Positions 26,393 through 38,879 of a DNA stretch of 64,000 nucleotides are shown piece by piece. The notes beneath the pieces were generated by a model, which ran no database searches, had not been told where the DNA came from, and saw nothing but the letters and a program-made list of their open reading frames with translations. This stretch comes from Datnioides undecimradiatus (lineage: Eukaryota > Chordata > Actinopteri > Lobotiformes > Datnioididae), in the NCBI GenBank assembly GCA_008933995.1, contig WARS01000026.1, positions 5,904,501 through 5,968,500 on the forward strand. The letters run 5' to 3'. Position 1 is the stretch's first letter. The number at the start of each line of letters is the position of its first letter. Made by a program: the position numbers and the translations under genes.

Positions 26393-26530
26393 GCCAGATT
26401 AAGTAACATTCATTGTGCATAGGGAAAACCATTAAAAAGTCTGCACACACTGCAGGACAGATATTGATTGGTGAGCTCACTGTTGTACCTCTGATGATGA
26501 GATTCTATGCACATTGAAAACAAAACTCAC
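26393..26530. repeat. Interspersed repeat, copy A (partner at 29.2 kb)
   Basis: Shares CCAGATTAAG, then TGCACACACTGCA, GATATTG, TTGT, CTGATGATGAGATT, TGCACAT and CTCAC in the same order and orientation with 29173-29301. Family unknown. Confidence 0.75.
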
Positions 26531-27604
26531 GCTCACCCTGAAATTCACGTGTACACATCACAGGTTTCCAATGGTGGCAAGGGTTGAAGAACGCTGGGAT
26601 ATGCAATATACACAGTTTTACACATACATTTACAATGCCCTGCGATTAGGTGGAAGAAAGCACCATTTTACTTTTCGCTTAGCTGGGCAGGAGACAAATA
26701 AAAGTAAAAGAAAAGGACAAAAGGGCTCAGAGCCTGAGTTATAAAGTGAAGACAAGAATAATGAAAGAAAAGTGCTCACCAGTGTGACCACTGAAGAGAT
26801 ACGAGCAGGTCAAATCCTGCACACTTACACACTTACACACACATCTGTTAAATGTCAAAAATTATGAAAAATGAGCCCCAGATTTCTGTCAAAGAGTGCA
26901 AACCAGTGCACATTCATTTTTAGTTGTTAAACTACTTAAATCTTCTTTGAAGCAGTGGATTTATTGAGAGCTTCCTTTTATTCCCACAAAAGGACAATAA
27001 AAACAATACAAAGAGAATATACATCACCCCTTACCCGCCCAAAGTGTCCATAATGGAAATGTGGACAAAAAGAGAAAATTAGGTAAAGCCAGTTAAGATG
27101 ATAGTAATTGAAATATTGACAATTTGAGATAAATTTGTTGTGTGGACACATACTTGGATTTATTAGTATACATTCACACAAGTTATTAGTATACATTCTT
27201 ACAACAGATCTGACAACTTAGCATTAACAAATGCTAAATTCAGTACTAAATACAAAGAAGAGAAGATACTAAGGCTGTATCACACAGGTGATGAGTGCAT
27301 GAGGAAGCATTTTCCTGTTGTCACAGGAAGTCAGACGGCTCAGCAGTCGCAACAACCCTAAATGTTGAGAGCTCCTGTAGATAAATAAGGTTCCAAGACA
27401 TTGGTGACAATCTATATCTGATCTGTATCTGATTTAGAAAAGAAATACTGTTATCATTTCAAATATTGTCATCTTTTCAAATCACCCAGTCATATACACA
27501 TCTACACACATTCTTTGCTTCACAGTAATTATGTTGTTTACCAGCAAGACATTAAATTAGGCCAGCTTGCCTTTCAACAACATATTTTTGCATGCACTCA
27601 TACA

Positions 27605-27607
<3 letters not shown>

Positions 27608-27639
<32 letters not shown>
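27608..27639. repeat. (CA)16 microsatellite
   Basis: Perfect CA tract. Confidence 0.95.
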
Positions 27640-27641
<2 letters not shown>

Positions 27642-27857
27642 CTGCTTCTGACATAAGGTGAGAGAAAATGTAAAGGAAACAGCTCTGGAACGCTGTGTCG
27701 CAGGTCCTTTAGTTTTACAGATGTCCAACCCACGTTGCAGCTATTTTCGACCGCCTGTTTTCTGCTCTTTTTAGTTGACATGCATTGGAGCTGACTTCTT
27801 CCATTTACATTCAGGAAAACATAGTGAGAGAACCTCATCTACCTCATCTAGTCCATC

Positions 27858-27900
27858 CGAGGGAGCGAGAGAGAGGGAGCGAGAGAGAGAGAGAGACAGG
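27858..27900. repeat. (GA)n-rich purine tract
   Basis: Interrupted GAGAG repeats, with GGGAGCGAGAGAGAGGGAGC at the left and (GA)n at the right. Confidence 0.9.
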
Positions 27901-28189
27901 ACGAGAGACAGAGTAGGAAATGTTTGAAAGCACAGGAAACACCACTGAAAACTATTTCCATCGTTAGACCCCACACCATCATCTCCAACGTCACTCACTG
28001 CCCTCCCCACGCACACACTAAAACATTTATACTGCCATGCCTGTCTGCTGATGGTTCTGCTTGTGAATTATTTACCAGTGGAAATGCAGGAACAATCTAA
28101 TTGAAGAGAGGGGAACTCTATTTGAGATGAAACTCTGCTTTTTTTCTTTTCCTCTCATAAGATAAATGCTTCTCAGTTGATGCGGTCAG

Positions 28190-28430
28190 ATTCTGTTGTC
28201 TGTTGTTTTGTATTCCCAAAGCTCGCCGCCCGCAGCTGTCCGCAATTACCACAACGTTAATGACTTCGCCTCTGTGAGTAACATATCAGAATGCTATCCT
28301 TAAATTTGTAATTCCAGTAAATATGAGTCTGCTTCATATGCTGTTTGTATCACCAACGCCGTCTGAAGCAGCGCGAGGCAAATGTTGTCTAACTCACAGT
28401 TAACATCTGGCCAATTAACTCTGGTGTATG
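28190..28430. promoter_or_regulatory. Candidate conserved non-coding element
   Basis: Complex, repeat-free sequence with CGCAATTACC, CGTTAATGAC, AAATTTGTAATT and GGCCAATTAACT. Several CpGs persist in otherwise CpG-poor DNA. No coding frame. Confidence 0.25.
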
Positions 28431-29067
28431 TTTAAAAAAAGAAGAAAAAGATGTAGGAGATGTATTGATTTTCACACCTCAGTAGATGACTTCTAAGTCT
28501 TTTTATTTGAAGTTAGAGAGAGAGCAACCACACAGATTTCAAACAAACCCTGTCCTTGTTAATATGAAAGAAGAGTATATAGCTAAAATAGATTTTTCTC
28601 GAAGGACGGTTGCAATTCATACTCTGTAAGAAATAACGTTTGGCTAATTATCCATTGACTCATTCAGTACACATCTTTAGAATGGCAAGTACATTTACAG
28701 TGATAAGGGAACCTGAATGGAAATGACAGAGACAGCAAAAAAGGGCTAAATATTAGAGAAATGTTTAGAGTCGACTGCAATGGAGAAGTTATCAGTAAAA
28801 ATATTTGAAGTGTTTGAATCAACAAAGATTTTTTTTTTTTTTAAATATTATTTCTGGCAGGGCTGCTAATTCACCATACTGGTCCCTTTACTCCCCTGTC
28901 TCAAAGCCCAAATAATTAAACATAGAGATAATGTTGGACAAAAACACCAGATGACAAAACAGACAAAACTGCAACAATAGCTAGGGTGCAGCGGAGGTGC
29001 AGGTGATTGGTTAATATTTAGTAATTTGATTGGGGTTTATTTATTTAGATGGAGATTCAGGACATAT

Positions 29068-29094
29068 CTGCTGCTGCTGCTGCTGCTGCTGCTG
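29068..29094. repeat. (CTG)9 trinucleotide repeat
   Basis: Nine perfect CTG units. They translate to polyA, polyC or polyQ in different frames, but no flanking frame looks like a gene. Confidence 0.95.
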
Positions 29095-29172
29095 CAAACA
29101 AACACAAACAAGCAAATACCCTTGCAAGACATCACACTTTTGTGCAAAAACCCAAGTTGTGTACAGCACATT

Positions 29173-29301
29173 CCAGATTAAGAAAAAAAAAAGAAACAGT
29201 TTGCACACACTGCAAGATAAATATTGGCTGGGGACATCGGCTGTTGTGCGCCTGATGATGAGATTCCCTGCACATAGAAAAAAAAAATAAAAATCTCTCA
29301 C
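29173..29301. repeat. Interspersed repeat, copy B (partner at 26.4 kb)
   Basis: CCAGATTAAG, TTGCACACACTGCAAGATAA, ATATTGGCTG, GTTGTGCGCCTGATGATGAG, ATTCCCTGCACATAGAAA and CTCTCAC align to copy A. The A-rich runs near 29181-29192 and 29278-29293 replace or extend parts of copy A. Confidence 0.75.
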
Positions 29302-29323
29302 TTAGACTCTATTGCACCTGTAT

Positions 29324-29346
29324 ACACACACACACACACACACACA
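29324..29346. repeat. (CA)11 microsatellite
   Basis: Perfect CA tract just right of the interspersed repeat copy at 29.2 kb. Confidence 0.92.
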
Positions 29347-29811
29347 GTTAGACACACATGCAGTTCTCCATCCTTTGAAGTGCTGCATCACTAGACTGTA
29401 ATGGAATTCTATAGCTGACTGCTGACTGGAGGCTTTGGAGGGGGATGGATGGAGAAATGGATGGATGGAGAGAGAAATGAAAGGAGAGGTAGGTGGAAAG
29501 GTGGTAAAAATTGATTGAAGGAAAAATGGTGGACTGTTTTTGTGTTCATGCGTTTGAAGAGTTGCGCCCCCTGCTTCCACGGGGTTTTGCATTCTTGCGC
29601 AAGTGTGCGTGTCTGTGTGTGTGAATACACCTAGGGTGATGCCATCGATATTACGTGTGACACGGTGAGGTACAAAGGTTCATTTTCTTCTAATGCCTGT
29701 TTTAAAAGCCCCACCTTGCTCACAACTTCAAAAAGGCTCCCCGGGGTGAGGATGTAAGTGTATGCAACACCTCCCACCCTCCTTCTCTTCCCCCCTTTCA
29801 ACCTGTGTTTT

Positions 29812-29960
29812 AGCAGGGGACAAGAGGGTACTGTAAATTACCTTTTGATTCATCCCCTTTAATTATGCAAATAGACTTCATTATCTGCGGTGACTCTAAA
29901 GTGTTGTGGAATGTATTCATTAGTCTGCGTGTAGAGCTGTGAGTGTTCATTGAGAAGTAC
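29812..29960. promoter_or_regulatory. Candidate conserved non-coding element with POU octamer
   Basis: Contains an exact ATGCAAAT octamer (29865-29872) directly beside TTTAATTA, plus TTGATTCATCC, just left of the GT tract at 30.03 kb. Short and repeat-free. Confidence 0.28.
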
Positions 29961-30026
29961 TCAAGTGTGTATGATTTTTCATGCTCCCTTTTTTTGGTGG
30001 TGCAAGTGTACAATGCAGTCAACAAG

Positions 30027-30030
30027 GTGT

Positions 30031-30096
<66 letters not shown>
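30027..30096. repeat. (GT)35 microsatellite
   Basis: About 70 bp of GT with one C interruption near the left end, ending in GCGC. Confidence 0.97.
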
Positions 30097-30098
<2 letters not shown>

Positions 30099-31110
30099 AC
30101 CTGTTTGCATAATAGAAACTTTATTGCTCAGAGTAAACTCTAACAGTCAGTTTAATTGGTTCTCTAATGTGACTTACGGATGAGTTAAATGGATCATGTG
30201 GGTGTAGTGTCATTAGCAGTCTACTCCCACCTCCTTCACCTGTGTTGCTGGATCAGGTGGAGGGACAAATTAATGAATACACATTAAACATCTACATTCT
30301 TTAGATATTTAAAGTTTAACTGAGATCTAAACACACACCCCAAAACTGGGATACTGCTGTTCTAGCTACTAGGACAACATTTTACATGTGTCTCCATTGC
30401 TGCAGCTTTATGTCTGAGGAGGTGCATGTTAGCTTTGGTGTTAACACATAAGCCAGCTATGAGCGTTGGCAGCAATGCAACCCTGTAATGTACACGTATA
30501 CATCTTGCTGTGTGCATCTGTCTGCGTCACAACTTATTTGGCTCCATGAAACGTGCACGTTCTCTCAGTGACAAACGCAGAGACTCTTTGGGTTGTGCCT
30601 ATGTTTAGAACAGGAGCTCTCCTGAGTTTTGGTTTCAGCACAAACTGTATGTGACTGTAATTATGCAAAAGAGGTCATTAACTTAATAAACAGTGTCTGT
30701 AAACAACAGCACAAAGACACAGTTTCCTTGCTTCTACCCTTTTTCTCTCTCTCTCTCCATCTCTCTATCTATTACTCCTCTCCCTTTATCCTTCTCCAAA
30801 TTTAACACAGGGGTCTTTCAGTCTCGGTGATGAGCGTCTGAATTTGAGAGAGGCGTCTGAAGTCGAGAGAAGAAAACATCCGCACTATCTCAATAGCTGA
30901 ATAAACAGCTGATGGCGCAGCGAGGGAGCTGAATGGGTTTAATGAGTAGACTATGGCAGTGTGACCCAGATCTAGTTTCCAGACTGCCACTAAGATGCCT
31001 ACAAAAACCAAACTGACAATAACAATCATCAACAACAATTCTCATTAATTACAGTGGCAACACTCATGATCTCCATTCTCAAAATCGAACCAAGCAAACT
31101 CCCCTGTGTC

Positions 31111-31113
<3 letters not shown>

Positions 31114-31157
<44 letters not shown>

Positions 31158-31168
31158 TGTGAGTGTGA
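31114..31168. repeat. (TG)n microsatellite with GAGTGT end
   Basis: About 20 perfect TG units followed by interrupted GTGAGTGT units. Confidence 0.95.
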
Positions 31169-32230
31169 GATATCGCTCTCAATCGGTGCCCCGTCTCCCC
31201 CTAATCTCCTCTACTTCTCCTCATCCCCCTATCTCTTCCATGTTCTGTAATGCTCTTATTTAACTTGGCATCATCCCACCCTCACATCCTCAGCGCTCCT
31301 CGCTAAATGTCAACAACTGAATATTCATCACAACGCTGACACCCCTCCCCTCTGTCTCTCTAAATCTCATCCCAGACGGGGATTTTTTTTTGTTTCGTCT
31401 CTCCCTCCACAGACTGATTAGCAGCAGATTTGAATATTACCAATTACCAATATTAGAATAGTAATTTCCTGCAATATTCTGCTTCTCCACCCTCCTAGTG
31501 ACTCAAAGAGCTTTTTCTTGTTTACTGAATTTCAAGGTGCACACCATCTTTTTTTGCAACAGTATTTTATAATTGCTTGATCTCACTAGTTTCAAAGTGT
31601 AAAACTACAACTTATTTTATTGCTTTTGACACAAAATGCATACAAAAGAGAGAAGTAAATTGTGGGAATATGGTGAGATGAATAATAGCTAAGATTATCT
31701 AGTTGAGAAATTGAATAAAAATACATAAATAATTACATCAAAAATGCAAATTTAAAATAAACTGAATCAGGGCAGTAAATGACCAGTAAACCTTCTCTTT
31801 AAAGCCCACCATAGTAGTCACATAATTAACCTCAAATGTTGACACAGCAAAGCATTGTCCAACAGGGAATTCAGTGGTGAACTGCTGAGCTATCCTTAGG
31901 TCTACATGAGCGCCTGCCTGCCAGAGTCAGTCTGAGAAGGCAGCAGAAATAAGGCTAACCATAACCAGCAGGCCATCTGTGACTCGACAACCTTATTGAA
32001 ACCCTCTGGCTTGGTTATTTAAGAGCTAAAGTATGTTTCTTTTAAAACTGCTTAATGACTGTAGTAACAATTTTGAATGCTTTGTAAATGATGAAGGAAC
32101 ATAATGTCAGATGATTTTTAACAAAGCAGAAGCCCATCCAGTCGTATACAGTGAAGAGACAGAGGGTATGACAGTTAGAGGTTGACTGGTCTGCTCAACA
32201 CTTCATAGTGCAATTAACTGAAGGGTGAAA

Positions 32231-32239
32231 TTATATATA

Positions 32240-32277
<38 letters not shown>
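32231..32277. repeat. (AT)n microsatellite followed by a hairpin
   Basis: AT tract with one AATT interruption. CTTGATACC (32283-32291) and GGTATCAAG (32308-32316) immediately to the right form a perfect 9-bp inverted repeat with a 16-nt loop. Confidence 0.95.
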
Positions 32278-32282
<5 letters not shown>

Positions 32283-33147
32283 CTTGATACCAATACTTGT
32301 TGTATATGGTATCAAGCATAAATTGCTCAGGACTACATTTCACCATATGAAGGGTTTAGACCGGCTATTGTCAACAATAAATCTGAATTAGCATAGGTGT
32401 AAATTTTGGTTTGTATGCTTTCTGTCAGAGTTGATGAAACTCCAGAGCTTGAATTTTGTGAGCAACAAGTGTATTTTAACTGGTTGAGCAACTGATTCAA
32501 CAGCTGCACAGCCTGCTTCTCATCTCAGCATTAGTAAAAAAAAAGACTGGTGGCTAATTATGCCACGATGTTGACTAATCCCAGTCCAAGGTGCATTCCT
32601 CAGGTCTAGTCAGGGTCCATATTCGTGTCTTTATTGTACAGCATAGGTGCCAGTTGTTTGTCCCTGGGAAAGGCCTCTTGAGCCCCGCATGACCACAGTA
32701 AACAATATGCGTGGGTTGGCTTAGAGGTGCGTTGTTGTGTCTCGGCGGACAGAATGTGTCAACAGCCAGCGAGTCTACATGTCATGGAAATGACACGACC
32801 ACACACACATTAGCGCGCGCACACATGCACAAGTATAGATGAGAGGTCATCTTATCTGTGTGAGTCATCAGTCCAACCTTAATCAGTGTGACTCATATTT
32901 AACTCATTCAGAAGCGGCTCATAGGGAATAGAAAGGGAAGCATACACCTCTTTTCATGCTTCCCTTGACGTGAATGACACAGTCAGGGTTTGAGTTATCT
33001 GCCTTTGTGTGTGCGTGTATGTGTGTGCGGATATCAGGAAGTGTGTTTGAGGAAAGTGACAGGTTCAGACTGCCATGTAAAGAACCCTTTGGGCCTGTGT
33101 CGCTTATCAGTCCCACACACACTCTTTCTTTCTCACATGCTATCCAC

Positions 33148-33151
<4 letters not shown>

Positions 33152-33181
<30 letters not shown>
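33152..33181. repeat. (CA)15 microsatellite
   Basis: Perfect CA tract. Confidence 0.95.
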
Positions 33182-33184
<3 letters not shown>

Positions 33185-33460
33185 TCAGCAGAATTATATG
33201 TCACGCTGATCTGTTGAGTTCATTTGTAACCTGCTCAGATCTGCAGCCATATTACTTTTAGGCCATCACTTTGTACTAACATCAGGACTCTCTCCATTAT
33301 TTCTGTCTTTCCACTTCCTCTCGCTTTCGTTGCCATCCTGTCAAGTCTTTATATACGTGCCAGGATCAGAGGAATTAAACAAGAGAAGGGTTATAGCTTC
33401 ATGCAGGCATACCACACAAACAGGATGGTGGATTGAGTTATTGTGAATATGAAAAATGCC

Positions 33461-33502
<42 letters not shown>

Positions 33503-33503
33503 A
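33461..33503. repeat. (TG)11(TA)10 compound microsatellite
   Basis: A TG tract changes directly to a TA tract with no spacer. Confidence 0.96.
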
Positions 33504-33806
33504 TATTTTAAAGCTACAGGGCGAAAAGAAATGTAGGATACCTCCTCACGTGTTCGCTCAAGTGTTAATAGGGTTGTTCCACACACAAGCTAAGATGTGT
33601 ATACTCAAAAAGAAAGAAAAGTGCAGCTACTAGTCACTGTTTCTGTTTTCAACTAGCAGAGCAGAGAGGCTTGTTATCCTGCCTTTGGTTTCCCAGTGAA
33701 TTCTCAATAGCTTTTATTATTTTATCTGCACCTTTATAATTTAAAAGTAAAGTGTGGAATTTTGTGTTTACAGAGGCACAATGGCTTTGGTTTTCACCCT
33801 TAGCAG

Positions 33807-34020
33807 GTTGCAGCTGTGGCTCAGGAGGATTGCTGGGTTGGAGGTTCGATCTCCAGCCCCTCCTGTCCACACGTCAACATGCTGAAGAACTTCTGAACCC
33901 CATATTGATCCAGATGGTCGGGCCAGCACCTTGCATCGTAGCCTCTTGCCATCAGTGTGTGTGTGTAATAGGGTGAATGAGATTAAAATTGTAAAGCACT
34001 TTAAATAAACTGGTTTCATA
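33807..34020 (+). mobile_element. tRNA-derived SINE copy, internally deleted
   Basis: The head has a pol III A-box-like motif TGGCTCAGG (33817-33825) and a B-box GGTTCGATCTC (33843-33853). They are only about 17 nt apart, fewer than in a tRNA, implying a head deletion. The body follows a fish SINE I recognise: CCAGCCCCTCCTGTCCACA, then CTGAACCCCATATTGATCC, then CCAGCACCTTGCATCGTAGC, then CATCAGTGTGTGTG. It ends in the tail ATGAGATTAAAATTGTAAAG with a TTTAAATAAA-like end. Non-autonomous and presumably inactive. Confidence 0.8.
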
Positions 34021-34239
34021 AAAACAGTGTCATCTACAATCTACCACTTGCACTGACAGCCGCCATATACCTTTGCCATAATACCGTAACATAAAAAAAT
34101 CTGTTTTCAGTCATTAGCCATCCTTTACAACACTTTTGCTCTTTGCTTTTTATGTTTTGGGCATTATTTATTGAAATTTCACTTTGTTTTTATTGGAAAT
34201 GGACAAAATTTCACTTATGTTGTAATGTTTGCTCTCTTA

Positions 34240-35240
34240 CTTGAAGTAAGATTAAATGCACTCAGCAGCCCATTATTAAAATCATCAAAATAAACAGCAT
34301 TTAAGAAAGCTGTTTATTGAATTGCAGTCGCAGTGAGTCTCTTAACTAAGTCTGCTCTAATTAGGCGTGTCATCCTACTCAAACAATTCTGTCCCAGTTA
34401 TGCTGTTTGGTCTGAATAACTTGAGAGACTCTGTTAAATCCAGAAATCTCTGTACATGTCCGTCCACCCACTGCCTGAGAAATGCCTTTGAGTCTCCCAA
34501 CAGCCTGTTGCCAAGGTCAGCTATGAAAGCCAGCACTGAGCCAGACGAACTTAAATATCAACAACGTGCTTGATTTCTTTCAAAATATCTGTGAGAAAAC
34601 GGAAAAGCATAGACAAGCATTCTTAACATTTTGAGAAAGGCTGCTTCATTCATGTTGCACAAGGGCACACTTAAAGCAGGCAGCTGTTCATTTTCTAATC
34701 TGCGTCACCTGGCACTGTGTAGGATACTGTGAATGGCAACACTTTTGGCACATGATGCATCACACTGGAAATAAATCAATGGGCTTAATTTTCATGCTTG
34801 TCAACCATGTGAAGTTATTGACATATTCTTATTTAATAAATGACATGCCTGTCTTTTTAATTGTCTCCAAACCACGCCATTTTTTAGTAATCACAGTGAC
34901 TGCAACTCTAAAAAATAGAATATTCCTAATTAAATATTAAGTAATAACATAATTTTTGGTAATTATAATATGCTAAGTAATGTTAATTTGTGTCAATTAG
35001 CCTACATCGGTGCCAAAACAGCCTCCAAATATTAAGCTGTAATAACAGACCTCTCTGACAAAGGACAAGTCATTCCAGGTAAAACACAGGTGTGACTATT
35101 TAAAATGAACATTAATAATACATCTGTTTAATTCAGAGTGCAAATTAGTCATGCCAGTGTGCCAGAATGCACAACACAAGCATCTTGGCACTTGGCTGTC
35201 ATACCAAAGTGAAATGTAGCCAGTGATAATCTACTGTTAT
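34240..35240. promoter_or_regulatory. Candidate conserved non-coding region
   Basis: About 1 kb free of simple repeats right of the SINE, with CCCATTATTAAAATCATC, TCTAATTAGGCG, CTTAATTTTCATGC, ATTTAATAAATGACATG and TAATTATAATATG. No coding frame longer than a short chance one. Inference from composition. Confidence 0.25.
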
Positions 35241-36402
35241 CACAGTAGATTTAAATGTGTTTGACAAGTCAAAATGTCCTCTGTGACCAAGTTTTATGAA
35301 TAGATATACAAAGTTCAACAATAGGATTATAGGATTAAGTTTAATATTGATTTAGTCAGTCCAGTATAATAAGTACATAAGGAAAGTCCAGTGAGTGTAA
35401 GTCAGAGAAAAAAGTTTTAAAAAATCAATTATTAACCAGGAGCCAATAGCGAGAGGAGAGCTTGGAGAGGTTGGGTTGTGGGATTAAGTGGTAGAATGGG
35501 GCAACACAGATCGTCTGTGCCCCAGGACGCTGAGTTCTTCCAAACAGCCTAGGAGAATAGAGCAACAGATATCTGAAAGCACTGAGGACCCAAATTATTT
35601 GAAAGGGAGAACTTAGTCCGGTTTCAGGCTCATCACGTTTACTTAAATACTGTAGGGGGTTATGTCAGGAAAAAAGAAGAAATGATGTATGTAGGACCTG
35701 CAAATAATAGACACAAAACAGATTCTGCAAAGACCCTAACTTCAGTTTTAACATTAGATGTTACAGCATTTTCTTCTGAACTAACTAATAAGTCCTTGCT
35801 CATTGTGTTTATGAACGACAATTGACTAGCATTTTTAGTTATTTGTGTTGTGGCAGATGTTTCTGCAAGTTTTTCTCACTTATGGACCAGTACCTTAAAG
35901 TTCTAGTTACAAACATACAAGCACAGTAAAGCATATTTGCACATTCAACCCTCACCTTCCTCTAATTATCATCCTAGCAGTGGCATATCGGCTGTACAGT
36001 AGCATCTGCTCTTGCATCTGTTGTTAGTGGCGACCACTTTGTCGTCGCTGCTAATTAGAGAGCCTACTGACTAATTCTATATCTTCTGTATGGTTAATGC
36101 TTAGAGACACTGTTGATCAGAGAGATAGGACGAGCTGCACTTGATGCATCTCGTCAGCATCCGTGTTTTGTGCACACCTTCGTGAGTGTGTGAGTGAGTT
36201 GGTATTAGGGGTGCTGTAGAAGAATTTCAGCAAGCCTCACATGGCTGCCTCATGATTGGATTCATGCGCAGCTTGCGAAACACCTTGCAAGCAGTTAACA
36301 AGAATAGTCAAAAAATATTCATCTTCTGATGTCAAAACCCTCTTACACGTTTTCTTCTCCCTAATTACAGCAGTCTGTTCCACGCTCAGCTCCTATTCCT
36401 CG

Positions 36403-36406
<4 letters not shown>

Positions 36407-36444
<38 letters not shown>
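36407..36444. repeat. (GT)19 microsatellite
   Basis: Perfect GT tract. A CA-rich imperfect tract lies about 100 bp to the right (36540-36566). Confidence 0.95.
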
Positions 36445-36446
<2 letters not shown>

Positions 36447-36539
36447 TTGTGAGAATCTGCATGCGTGTTTATTCTCTGTAATCTTTTAATGACATGCACT
36501 AACGACGCGTTGAGGCTCAGAAAGAGCCCAGGCCATGAA

Positions 36540-36566
36540 ACACACACACACACCCACACACCCACA
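36540..36566. repeat. Imperfect (CA)n tract
   Basis: CACACACACACACCCACACA-type tract, complementary to the GT tract at 36407-36444. Confidence 0.85.
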
Positions 36567-38879
36567 GACTCACAATGACTGAGGCTCAGTGGAAGGCCAC
36601 AGCCCCTGAGAGGATCCACTGGGAGATTAGCCAAATCAGAAAAGCGTTTTAGAGAAAGACGGCTTTAATGCAACACAACACAGATAGTGTGTGTGTGTGC
36701 ATGTGTGTGTTTGTATCACGGAGGGAACAGAAAGATGTCCACGGCCTAAAACCCAGCAATTTTTTGCAACTTTTTCACATTGAATCCTCTCGTTTCATCT
36801 GCTTCATCATCAGCTTCACAACAGAGGCATCCTGACACTAAGCATCTGCATCAGTCACTGGTACTTGAATGCTTACAGTACAGCACTGCATGCTTTATTC
36901 CATTTACCACAGCATACATTACTATCTTTGAATGGTTTCTATATTTAAACCTACATCAACCTCATCTTACTGTAATACTTAATATGACGTGTGTGGCTCT
37001 CCAGGGTCCTGACTGAGTGGAATTTCTCATTTACTTGTCAAACTTGATGGGTAACACAGTTTAGTAAGAACCGGAAATTGAGGAATATGGACAGGACATA
37101 TACTGTACACGTACTCTGACTGGAGTAGTATATAATATATAATACATGGTGTATCCTTATTTGACTCCGTGCTTTATAGTAGGTACCAGTTGTGTTCCTG
37201 TGATGATTTGACGTGGATCCATGATGATGTTGTCAGTGACTAAAAGCTATGCTGCAGTCATTGCTGCATTTCTTGATCAAGTTTAAATGGACTTGAGGAA
37301 ATTTATTCTGACAGGAAGCCATATTTATTTGTTGCACTGTGACCATATTGAGGATATCATCTACAAAAAACTACAAAACCCCTTTTTTTCCCCTTTTTTT
37401 TTTTTACTCACTCTACAAGTAAGTATGTTTCTTAAAAACCAACAAAGCTGTCATTTTGATGCTGATCTAACATCGGTGTCTAAATGCTATAAAAACACCT
37501 CTTACAATATGTGGACAGTATTGTTTTTTAGCCGAAATAAATAACACTTTTTTTTAAAAGATCCGTACAATTGGAAATACCAAAGTATGTATTTAAAGGG
37601 ACATTTTACAGTTGACAAATAAACCTGTCAGTGTTTCCTGGTGGATAAATTACACAGGGTTTCCTACAGATTTATGGGAACGCCCTGCTAAGCCTGAAAT
37701 AGAGATTGCCATTGCTAGAATAAAGTATTATGTTAATTGAATACATTATTAGGCTTACCACCTCTACTCAGTCAATTTGAAAGGTAGGCTGATATGTGGT
37801 GCCAGTTATCTCAAAATATCTTAACTGTTTGACACATCAGTGTAACATAATTGTGGTTTATATCAGCTGATAATATTAACCATGTCTGAGTATTGGCCAG
37901 GCCTTGAGTAAACATTGTACTAAACTGAAACTAAATATAGAATAATCATTAAAAAAGCAGTTTTTGGATGGTAAAGGTGTTCGAACAAATCCAGGTGGCA
38001 CAAGGTTTTCAAAGCAATATGTGCAGCATTACATATATAAACTGTGTGTTTTAGCCCGATGCATTTTTAACAACCCAAACTGAAAACACTACAGGGCAGT
38101 CTTGCTCACAGCCAAATTGAGTAACTGACGTTGTGTTGATGTTTTTCACTGTGTATTTGAGGCTGAGTCTAGAAGACATGTTCACTCAGCGATGCCAGCA
38201 GCTGTTTAACATGGACACGCAGCGTAAAGTTTCAGCTGTACATTTTTCATTTCTAATAAACTTAAAATCACTGCTTATTCACAATTAATGTTAAAAAAAA
38301 CTCAGCTGCTGATTGACATCCACTTATTTTCCTGGCTGAAATGTGCTGCAGTACAAACATCCCTTTTCTTCCTCACCTTATTTTTATGGTGAGCCACATG
38401 TTTAGGATCTGTAACTGTCTTTGAATTGTTGACTACAAAGAGGTGGGCGTATGCTGTTCTCTAAACTCCAACCAGCTGATTAATCATGGTAAAGGAGGAG
38501 CACTGTTGCATATTTGGAGTTTTTTTCTGTCTGTTACAAAACAATTTTCAGTTTTTAGAGCTTTTTGTTTGAAGCAGGAAATAAATATGTTAAAATCATA
38601 AGTTATAAATTAACCGGAAAGCAATTACCACTTATTGATGACATTTCCTGGAGCCAACATTATAACAGCAGGAGTTACAAATTTATGATGGAGTTTCCTC
38701 TCTCTTCTAGAGAAAATGATATTATCCACATCATTAATAATTTCATGTATCCATTTTGAAACAAAACAGTCCTTTGGTTTCATTTTCATTATGTGGACAG
38801 TACAACTTGTGTTATACTGCAAGTCGTGACCAAAGATTTGTTGGGCTGAATCAACATGCAGAGGTTTATCTTTTCTTTT

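Larger units (their letters stand above)
26535..29060. other. Intergenic, no gene seen
   Basis: AT-rich unique DNA with the CA and GA tracts at 27.6-27.9 kb and the candidate conserved element at 28.2-28.4 kb. Confidence 0.6.
30190..33140. other. Intergenic, no gene seen
   Basis: Unique DNA, CT-rich at 30740-30800 and 31170-31400, with TG and AT microsatellites. No recognisable exon. Confidence 0.6.
35245..38875. other. Intergenic DNA downstream of the TAFA 3' end, no gene seen
   Basis: AT-rich unique DNA with GT and CA tracts near 36.4-36.6 kb. No recognisable exon. The right end may hold the distal part of the TAFA 3' UTR. Confidence 0.6.

Noticed and set aside
29041-29301. Polyglutamine/polyalanine/polycysteine frames over the CTG repeat
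   Set aside because: The frames contain only the (CTG)9 tract plus dispersed-repeat sequence; no gene context.
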